Below are positions 58,245 to 64,000 of a DNA stretch of 64,000 nt, in pieces; positions within the stretch are counted from its first letter, which is position 1, and each line of letters opens with the position of its first letter. The position numbers and the translations under genes were made by a program. The notes under the pieces were generated by a model that ran no database searches, was not told the origin of the DNA, and was given only the letters and a program-made list of their open reading frames with translations. Source of the stretch: Hydractinia symbiolongicarpus (Eukaryota; Cnidaria; Hydrozoa; Anthoathecata; Hydractiniidae); contig NC_079876.1 in the NCBI RefSeq assembly GCF_029227915.1, forward strand, positions 23,434,001 to 23,498,000, read 5' to 3'.

Positions 58245-58267
58245 CTTTGTTTTAAAACAAAGATGAA
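58240..58267. promoter_or_regulatory. 28-bp perfect palindrome holding two divergent start codons
   Basis: The half-site is TTCATCTTTGTTTT, followed by its exact complement. CAT at 58,242-58,244 is the start of the minus-strand gene and ATG at 58,263-58,265 that of the plus-strand gene, 18 bp apart. Both mRNAs would therefore have the same start context (ACAAAG-ATGAA). No room remains for a separate promoter on each side. Confidence 0.85.
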
Positions 58268-59202
58268 TATATATTCATACAATCCGAGAGCTAGGTACAA
58301 GTCTAACAGAGGGAAATAGCCCCTTGCTGTGAAAAACTTGGAGCATCAGGACCTGAATGTATCGACTGAGTCCCATATTTCCTTGGTCTTTCCCGAGTTT
58401 ACTAAATATGCCATTAGGATTCCAACCACCTACCTTGGTGACCCCGTTCAACTGGGGTGGGAAGGACAGGTCTTGGACTACTGGAACATTCAAGTTAACT
58501 TCGCAACTCACTGCGCAACAACAGCCTTAGGCATATCCACTAAGCACATGACAGGCTCAGGCGTACCCCTTATAAACTCAATCCTCACCTTCCATGTCTA
58601 TTACCATATACGGCGTATTCTGGCAAGAATGAAAGTACCCATGCCTTACGATGATGGCTTCTCGCAGTACAAAAGCGCCTAATCAAGCTCTGGCTATGCG
58701 CAGGTATGCCGTGAGTATGATGCAGACCCCGATACCTTCTATAAATTTAATGCTGTCATGTCGTCAATGACATATGGTGAATGGTGGTCTATAGTTGATG
58801 GTGCTTGGGCAAAGTTTATCATGCCAACAACCCAAGGACTTACATCTAAAAGGGTTTACCAAGCTAAGCGAGAGTATAAGGGTTTATGTGGTACTGTTAC
58901 TTGGTTCTCAAGCAGGTGCCAAGGCATCCTTAGTCGGCTCCGATGCTGACAACTACACAGCAAAGCAAATCTTACTGCAAAAATTTGAGGCCATGGCACA
59001 ACGCCAAAAAAATGTAAGCCATGATATCACCGAATTTCAGAAGGTGCTGCAATATCCCCGAACTCCTGTAAAGTTTGCGGTTATGCATGGCGTGTACATG
59101 CTGCCTTCCAACATGAATCTAAAGATAGGCAAAATCGTGGGTTACAACAACAACATTTTGACCGAGCCCGCCAATGTAATTATTGGTATCGGCTTGATTT
59201 AA
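58263..59202 (+). pseudogene. Polinton putative minor structural protein
   Basis: It starts MNIYSYNPRARYKSN at the palindrome. In-frame stops lie at 58,317-58,319 and 58,680-58,682, and a frameshift near 58,910 leads to the final segment KASLVGSDADNY ... LPSNMNLKIG ... VIIGIGLI. The middle has aromatic-rich stretches (EWWSIVDGAWAKFIMP, QLGWEGQVLDYWNIQVNF). Roughly 310 residues once breaks are ignored. Divergent to the other structural gene, so probably co-expressed. No family named; virion role inferred from context. Confidence 0.45.
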
Positions 59203-59567
59203 ATAACAAGCCTATTGTGAGGCATGCAGCTGCCGCACCCCTCAAGCATACTATTAAAACACCCAAGCATACTCCAAAGCATGCTACACCTCCTATACCT
59301 CCGAAACATACCGCACCTCCTATACATACTCCTGATCATACTATACAGGCTATACCATCTATATCTCCCAGACATGCTACGCCTCCCAAACATACTCCTA
59401 TACCCGAACAATCACCAAAAAACCAACATGAGGATACCAAGACCGTGCTGATCGCGACTGGAGTAGGCCTAATAATCGCTTACATCTGGCTTAAAAATAG
59501 ACCTATTTCCTGGTATAGAGCACGACAAAACCGGTGGGTGCCGCAATGGCCATGTACAGGTGCTTAG
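59193..59567 (+). CDS. Pro/Thr/His-rich protein with one membrane segment
   Basis: The frame is open from before 59,193 to 59,567 and carries degenerate PPKHTP-type repeats, then QSPKNQHEDTK, a hydrophobic helix VLIATGVGLIIAYIWL, and a basic tail (RARQNRW). No ATG precedes the repeats, so it may be a continuation of the preceding gene after a frameshift or start at a non-ATG/mutated codon. The end overlaps the minus-strand gene at 59,503. A stalk-like Pro-rich region plus anchor suggests a surface or tail protein; unproven. Confidence 0.4.
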   Translation, partial: LDLNNKPIVRHAAAAPLKHTIKTPKHTPKHATPPIPPKHTAPPIHTPDHTIQAIPSISPRHATPPKHTPIPEQSPKNQHEDTKTVLIATGVGLIIAYIWLKNRPISWYRARQNRWVPQWPCTGA

Positions 59568-59703
59568 CTGCATACTCGACGATAGTTGACGATATCCTTA
59601 GAAAGAAGGAGACTACTGTACCGATGATCCCCAGCAATGTGGCACCTTCCTTGCCTGCCAGATATTTAAGAAACCTTCCCAGCCTTTCAAGTTGCTTCTC
59701 CAC
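59503..59703 (-). CDS. small membrane protein, start codon lost
   Basis: About 66 residues: charged start (EKQLERLGRFLKYLAGKEG), then LLGIIGTVVSFFL and MAIAAPTGFVVLY, two likely membrane helices. No ATG: the frame opens 9 bp after the stop of the upstream gene, at a GTG that may be a mutated ATG. Tight spacing fits a gene string with 59,713-60,528. Confidence 0.4.
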   Translation of the reverse strand: MEKQLERLGRFLKYLAGKEGATLLGIIGTVVSFFLRISSTIVEYAAKHLYMAIAAPTGFVVLYTRK

Positions 59704-59712
59704 AAAACCTTT

Positions 59713-60528
59713 TTAACCACCAGCCGCAGCACTTCCGCCTGCAGCACCTGCCGCTGCACTTCCTCCTGTAATGGCAAGTGCAATGGTAGAAACCAGTAGA
59801 CTGATAGCGAAGACGATACTAGCTATGGTCTGACCATGCTCTCCGAACAATATCTTCAATGTTTCAAGCAGGGATGTGTTATCCTCGGAGATTTTCAATA
59901 GCGTATCCCTGATATGTCTCAGCTGACTGTATATCTCGCGCTTGAGTTCTTTCACCTTTTCCTGTACCTTTAATTTTTTCTCAAGCACTTCTATTATTTT
60001 TTTATCTGTTTCGGAAATCACGCCATCGTATGCCCCATCTTTCTGATCCAGCTTCTGTTTCAGATCGTCTTCCGCATTCTCAATATCGGTGTTATACGAA
60101 ACTATCTTATGTTCTAGGCTTTTAATGTTACTCTGATAGGTTTAAATCTTGAGTCATAAGTCCATATGTTTTTAATGTACCTAATGCCAGGAACCCGGTC
60201 CCATGCTCCCTTGTAAGCCTTGTATCTTTGAAAAAAAGCTGTTCCCCTTCAAGCTTGAATTTACTATTAATTACGTTTATATCTATCCGAGTTTCATCCA
60301 GAGGTCCCAGGTTCCAGTTATTATTATTAAGATTTATGTAGAAATCACTTACCTCTTTTTTAGTTTTCTTTTCATCATTCTATCAAGTGCACCTCCCTGC
60401 CGTTGTTTTCCCGAGGTTGAACTCCCAGATAATCTGGGGAGTTGCGTTGATTGCTGTGTATCCTCCCTATCATACTCATCGTGCCTACCGAGATCCTTCT
60501 CTCGGGTGAAATCATGATTATCAGTCAT
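59713..60528 (-). pseudogene. coiled-coil protein with Gly/Ala-rich membrane tail
   Basis: The ATG at 60,528 shares its A with AATAAA. The hydrophilic N-terminus (TREKDLGRHDEYD, RLSGSSTSGKQRQGG, MMKRKLKKR) shifts frame near 60,352, continues through NWNLGPLDETRIDI and TGFLALGTLKTYGLM, shifts again near 60,140, and continues as a long coil (KIIEVLEKKLKVQEKVKELK) ending in IASIVFAISLLVSTIALAI and a GGSAAAG-type tail. About 270 residues. A membrane-anchored coil with glycine tail suggests membrane-remodelling or virion-internal function; this is inference. Confidence 0.5.
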
Positions 60529-60558
60529 TTATTAAAGATTTCCTACTATAAATAAAAC
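60529..60558. promoter_or_regulatory. 30-bp divergent intergenic region
   Basis: It separates the starts at 60,528 (minus) and 60,559 (plus). Read rightwards it contains TATAAATAAA ending 2 bases before the ATG; read leftwards TTTAATAA runs into the ATG. Too short for separate conventional promoters. Confidence 0.6.
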
Positions 60559-61782
60559 ATGAGCATATGCGAAACTTTACTAGACCCTTATGCGGAGACC
60601 AAGCAGCTCCTAGGTATGAAAGGCAGAAGGCAACGAGTGCAGATATCGCAGATATACCCCCTCAACCATCGATCAGAACGAAGGCCTCGTGGATATTCCC
60701 AACATGCCACAGAATGATCTTATTTTTCCGGGCAGCCTCAAGCTCTTATTTGACCTGACGCTAACAGGAACCAATACAAAGTGTACGATCGTGTCCAATA
60801 TAGGCAAAAGCATAGTAAAAAACCTGCGTATTACGTTGAATGGCAAAAAAGTCCAGAATATAAGCGACTACAATATCCCGATTGTGTACTGGGACTTGTG
60901 ATTACCAAAATTTGATAGAGACAACAACCTTATTCTGCAAGGCATTAATCCGAACGACGGAACCATCAGGGTCTTACAGTGACCAAATGGGGACCGATGA
61001 AGAGAAGGAAATCGTGGTGGCCTATGGCAACACGTTTTTCCATCCCCCTCGGTAAAATCTTTGAATTGACGAGGGACAAACATTTCGCACCATATAGTCA
61101 CGTCATTAAAGATGCAGGGACGGCAGCTTCGGGGAGCACGCCAGCCAAGGCGGCCGATGCTGCGTACAAGATCACCAATATCAAGTTGGAGTTCGACAAG
61201 ATCACTCATGAGGGCCTCTCGAGTGCCATGATGTCCCGGGATGTCAGATTTGTCTGCCCGTATGAAAGCATCTTGAGGATGAAAGTAGTTACAATGAAAA
61301 AAGCCGATACCAGTTATAATTTACAAATTGATTCCCCCACTAAGTCCTTCAAGGGTGTCCTGCTATTGTTTATAGACCCAGGAAAAGTGAAGCCCTATGC
61401 TGGTCTTAATGAGGTGTTCTACAACCTGAAAATTGATAGTATTAATATAACAGTTGAGGGAGAGCCCAATGATTTCTACTCGCATGCCATGCTTCCCAAG
61501 GATCATTTGGAGCAGATTGTCAACATTTTCGGTGCCCACGATAGTAGCGTCACCATTGGGCAGTTTTTTAATAAGAGGTATGCGTTATTCAGCGATTTTA
61601 GGGGCTCTCCTGACGATATACTACATGGTAGCGGAAGACCATTACGACGTCTGTCCGATGGGATAACCCTGCACATTACCAAAAAGACTGATGGAACCGG
61701 AGTTTTTAGCTGCTACCTGTACCTCCTGCAGGACGCGCAAATGAACATCTTAGATGGTAGGCTCGATCGTGTTGAATATTGA
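60559..61782 (+). pseudogene. Polinton capsid-like protein (putative major capsid)
   Basis: About 400 residues. It begins MSICETLLDPYAETKQL; a 1-base shift in a C run near 60,655 leads to VDIPNMPQNDLIFPGSLKL and LRITLNGKKVQNISDYN. A TGA lies at 60,899-60,901, and another shift near 61,045 restores the frame, so the first ~20 codons of the long open frame from 60,979 are out of register. The rest is uninterrupted: GKIFELTRDKHFAPY, DVRFVCPYESILRMKV, GVLLLFIDPGKVKPY, HAMLPKDHLEQIVNIFG. Beta-rich, high-copy-type protein next to the integrase, as expected of the Polinton major capsid gene; no fold was checked. Confidence 0.5.
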
Positions 61783-61793
61783 AATAAAGAGAG

Positions 61794-62192
61794 ATGGCGA
61801 CAATAGCTGTTATAGTGGCGGGTGCTGCCATAAATGCCCTCGCATTTTCGGGTACAAATTATCTATTTAGTAAACTTGCAGGACACGGTGAGGCGGAACG
61901 GAAAAGACACGACGAAGCCATTGAAAAGGTTAATGCAGCCCAACCAGAATGGATAAGGAAAAGGCAGGCTAAATTGGATAGGTTCAATGAGCAGAGGGAG
62001 ATGCAAATAAAGGCCGGTAAAAGCCTTCGTGAACTCGATGACGATATGTATCAATTCTATATCGCTTCAGACAAGAAGGCTCCCCAATTGGAGGATTTCT
62101 ACGTGACCTTGAAGCAGCAACAAGAGGGGGAATTGGCCTTCGTTGTTGGCTCCTTATCCCTGCTAGGCTTCGTGGCATACAAATTTTTGTAA
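61794..62192 (+). CDS. intact 132-residue protein with two membrane helices
   Basis: The ATG lies 11 bp after the capsid-like stop, preceded by AATAAA. N-terminal hydrophobic segment (TIAVIVAGAAINALAFSGTNYLF), then a charged helical middle (GEAERKRHDEAIEKVNAAQPEWIRKRQAKLDRFNEQREMQ broken into helices), then C-terminal LAFVVGSLSLLGFVAYKFL. I recall homologues repeated in cnidarian genomes beside integrase genes. Probably a small membrane or virion protein. Its intactness contrasts with both neighbours. Confidence 0.6.
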   Translation: MATIAVIVAGAAINALAFSGTNYLFSKLAGHGEAERKRHDEAIEKVNAAQPEWIRKRQAKLDRFNEQREMQIKAGKSLRELDDDMYQFYIASDKKAPQLEDFYVTLKQQQEGELAFVVGSLSLLGFVAYKFL

Positions 62193-62219
62193 GAACGTTT
62201 TCTGACATATAATAAAGAC

Positions 62220-63190
62220 ATGTCAGAAAAATCACCACAAATCGTTACGGAAGAAGAGGCTGAAAATTTAAGCCAAATTTACTATATGCCAGAACATCTC
62301 TGGACCGGGCGAAAAGCTATTAAATTACTCGCAAAGGAGAGTGGCCTCCCAAAAAGAATGTTATTCATTGGCTATCAAGACAGCTCTTGTGGTTGAGACA
62401 CATTCGAGGTCCGAAACGTATTGATTATCCACATTTAACAATCACAACACCGAATGAGATGCATCAATTCGATGTACTTTATGCCCCATGATCGGTTGTA
62501 TGGAAACACCTACAAGTATATCCTGACAGGCATTGACGTAGCTTCAAAGTATAAGGTAGCGAGGCCCCTAAGAACAAAAAAGGCCAGCCAGGTCGCCGAC
62601 ATGATCAGGGACATTTAGAAGCCGGACCCTTACACTACCCCAAGAATTTCAATGTGACAACAGTGCCGAATCTAAGTGGGATGTAACCAAGCTACTAGAG
62701 GGTGGAAATTAAGAGGGCCACCACAAAGTATCACCACACGTTTGCAGCCTTTGTCAAGTCTTACAATAAGGTACTTACTGAAAAGCTGTTTAAGCCCCAG
62801 GATGCACAAGAGTTAGCTTCTGATGAGACTAGCAGTATATGGGTTAAAAACATATCGTGAAAGGCCTCAACAATACCAAGACTACCATGATCGACATGAA
62901 GGCCAACAAGGCTATAAAACTCGAGGAGATATCGCTCGCGAATAGCTAAGAATATCCCGAGGAGAGACCCCTACCCGAGGATGGTTTATACTTGTACTTC
63001 ACACGGTGATGCGAGACGACGCGCCACTGACGCCTGGGGGAGCAGGAAAATTTATAGACTGGACCGTATTGTAGCGGGTAGTCGTGTTTTATACTACTTA
63101 AAGGATAGTCCTGAAAGGAGCCTTTTGTCGGAAGAACTCATGCTGATCCCGGAGGATGTTCAGGTGCCGCCTGAGCATGTGAAGGAATGA
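62220..63190 (+). pseudogene. retroviral-type integrase of the Polinton
   Basis: It starts MSEKSPQIVTEEEAENL with AATAAA 3 bases upstream. YYMPEHLWTGRKAIKLLAKESG is the helical N-terminal region; after a TGA near 62,396, core blocks appear in several frames: MHQFDVLYMPHD region (first Asp), YKYILTGIDVASKYKVARPL, FQCDNSAESK (second Asp), then HHTFAAFVKSYNKVLTEKLF (helix containing the Glu neighbourhood). The C-terminal frame at 62,981-63,190 (KIYRLDRIVAGSRVLYYLKD) looks like a small beta-barrel or chromodomain-like tail. At least six breaks. It would have catalysed element integration. Confidence 0.65.
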
Positions 63191-63215
63191 TAGACCCCTC
63201 AATTACATACCAAAA

Positions 63216-63278
63216 CAACTGTACCCGGCGGGTACAGTTGGCATAAATCCTATAAGGAGGCGGTGCCACCGCCTCCTT
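63216..63278. terminator. two strong consecutive hairpins after the integrase gene
   Basis: CAACTGTACCC-GGC-GGGTACAGTTG (63,216-63,240) and AAGGAGGCGGTG-C-CACCGCCTCCTT (63,254-63,278). Both are perfect. They lie between the 3' ends of the plus-strand integrase and the minus-strand Bro-N-like gene, so a transcript-end or stability role is likely; not shown. Confidence 0.6.
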
Positions 63279-63299
63279 TCAACCCCATAATTTTTCGAC

Positions 63300-63504
63300 T
63301 TTCCAAGGTGGGGGGCATGGGATGGGCCCCCGATAACCCTACTATTTCGGACCTGGTAGATAGGAATGATGGAGCTATTGTTATATTTTAAATCTTTTCG
63401 ATACCCAGGAAGCGTCACAAATCGGCACGTTTAAACATAGGTTGATTTTGTTCATCGAGCAAGGTTTCGTTGGCTCCTGTGTTGAACATAACTTGCGACG
63501 ACAT
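63300..63504 (-). pseudogene. Bro-N-like gene, early-terminated copy
   Basis: From ATG at 63,504: MSSQVMFNTGANETLLDEQ, then PMFKRADL and an immediate TGA, then RFLGIEKI and more stops. The first ~35 residues parallel the divergent gene at 63,673. Bro-N domains are DNA-binding regulators in viruses and phages; this copy cannot make one. Extent beyond ~63,400 is uncertain. Confidence 0.45.
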
Positions 63505-63672
63505 TGTATAATATACTAATGCTTGGCCGGAGGTTTTAACGTGGTCATTTTATAATCTTCCACGTCCTGGGATTATACCTCCACGGATGCCCTTCTCGAA
63601 CATCAGGGTATGGGAAATTTTGGATTGACCGTTATAAAATCTTTCTCCGGCCAAGCATTGGTATATAGAAAG
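63505..63672. promoter_or_regulatory. bidirectional spacer with 15-bp inverted repeat
   Basis: AATGCTTGGCCGGAG (63,518-63,532) is repeated inverted at 63,645-63,659. Outside each arm comes a TATATT / TATATA-like element and then a start codon 13 bases away (63,504 minus, 63,673 plus). Inside each arm lies a TTTTATAA / TTATAAAA word. The symmetry indicates a duplicated promoter-gene unit or selection for equal divergent expression. Confidence 0.65.
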
Positions 63673-64000
63673 ATGTCTTCACTCGCTTTATTCAACGCAG
63701 GAGCCATTGACACTTTGTTCGATAAACAGAGCCAACGTTCTCTTCAAACGTGCAGACCTAGAGAAATTTCTATTTATTCAAAATGCTAGGCAGTACGGTG
63801 TTAACCGCAATATGACAATATCGAGAGGAGAAATAGAGGGTATAACAACCGTATATAGCGAATACAGTTGTCCAAATAGCTCGGAAGGTGTTAAAAAACG
63901 ATATGATATTTTTGTCACATTGGAGGGGACCCCCGAAATCACCATCAGATCGAGAAAGCCTAAGGCAGTAGCCTTGACAAAATGGCTAGCCGGGAAGGGG
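63673..64000 (+). pseudogene. Bro-N-like gene, runs off the window
   Basis: It starts MSSLALFNAGAIDTLFD; a short frameshift near 63,720 leads to VLFKRADLEKFLFIQNARQYG. The frame then stays open to the edge and ends with ITIRSRKPKAVALTKWLAG. The R-S-R-K-P-x-A motif before a Trp is the usual end of a Bro-N domain. In cnidarian Polinton-like elements I recall this N-terminus followed by a coiled coil and a second domain, which would lie outside. Likely a DNA-binding regulator of the element. Confidence 0.55.

Larger units (their letters stand above)
54573..64000. mobile_element. Polinton (Maverick)-type element cluster, decayed, runs off the right edge
   Basis: Closely packed genes on both strands: integrase, capsid-like and other structural genes, small membrane proteins and Bro-N-like genes, with short palindromic or AATAAA-containing intergenic regions. 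The polymerase gene, packaging ATPase and maturation protease of a complete Polinton are not seen here. The duplicated structural gene at 54.57 and 57.56 kb shows more than one copy has contributed. Terminal inverted repeats were not identified. Old viral-like insertion; most genes are interrupted. Confidence 0.65.

Noticed and set aside
60340-60353. Splice donor GTAAGT in the minus-strand coiled-coil gene
   Set aside because: Protein-like sequence continues directly after it in another frame for about 70 codons, so a 1-base frameshift explains the stop better than an intron.
60979-61045. Start of the capsid-like protein at the first ATG of the long open frame
   Set aside because: The first ~20 codons are out of register; the neighbouring frame has the better protein continuation (VVAYGNTFF), so this ATG is not a real start.
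63203-63418. 71-codon minus-strand frame across the hairpins
   Set aside because: It reads through two hairpins and out of frame with the Bro-N-like start; a shadow frame.
54573-64000. Free-living virus or prophage genome
   Set aside because: Virus-like gene content, but stops in most genes, a second partial copy in the same window and surrounding retroelements fit an old endogenous Polinton insertion.

Overview
The window looks like repeat-rich, AT-rich nuclear DNA of an invertebrate animal. A cnidarian, perhaps a hydrozoan, is my best guess. The evidence is the mixture of Polinton, Helitron, BEL/Pao, Penelope, LINE, R2-type, pogo/Tigger, MULE-like and THAP remnants, long AT microsatellites and long stretches without coding. 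The species is inferred from recalled resemblance of the repeat proteins to cnidarian ones, not from a search. Nothing suggests bacterial or organellar DNA. Only one ordinary host-type gene is convincingly intact: a single-exon 12-helix MFS transporter (32.8-34.1 kb).

Layout. 0-1.1 kb: 5' end of a Polinton-type polymerase gene (minus strand) with its upstream spacer. 1.1-9.6 kb: mostly non-coding, with BEL/Pao-like and Penelope-like scraps, a 735-bp pogo/Tigger-type deletion derivative with perfect 25-bp ends (7.27-8.00 kb), a tRNA-shaped sequence and small tandem repeats. 9.7-19.2 kb: a stack of nested elements. A Helitron remnant abuts a minus-strand R2-like retroelement, which is split by a nearly full-length plus-strand LINE and also carries a tRNA-derived SINE. 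19.2-28.3 kb: largely non-coding, with a THAP-domain remnant, a 279-bp TA tract and a 1-kb repeat. 28.3-30.7 kb: a Penelope-like element with RT, GIY-YIG endonuclease and a hammerhead-type ribozyme motif, then a tyrosine recombinase pseudogene. 32.7-44.1 kb: the MFS gene, a MULE-like transposase, an alpha-kinase-like pseudogene and a DDE-integrase-like remnant. 46-47.1 kb: the inverted partner of the 1-kb repeat at 25.4 kb. 48.5 kb: thirty copies of a 15-bp unit. 50.0-53.9 kb: BEL/Pao fragments in opposing orientations.

54.6-64.0 kb is a compact, virus-like Polinton (Maverick) gene cluster. It holds a repeat-protein gene, small Cys-rich and membrane proteins, two putative structural genes, a capsid-like gene, a retroviral-type integrase and a divergent pair of Bro-N-like genes. 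Most are broken, but a few small ORFs are intact. The 0-1.1 kb piece is an inverted second copy of the same family, since the spacer beside its polymerase gene matches 57.1-57.4 kb.

The most unusual signals are in this family. Seven start codons are preceded, within -1 to 5 bases, by AATAAA. One divergent gene pair has both start codons inside a perfect 28-bp palindrome. A second divergent pair flanks a 15-bp inverted repeat and has related coding starts. CRE-type TGACGTCA sites occur in the shared spacer of both copies. These suggest an element-specific, largely bidirectional promoter architecture.
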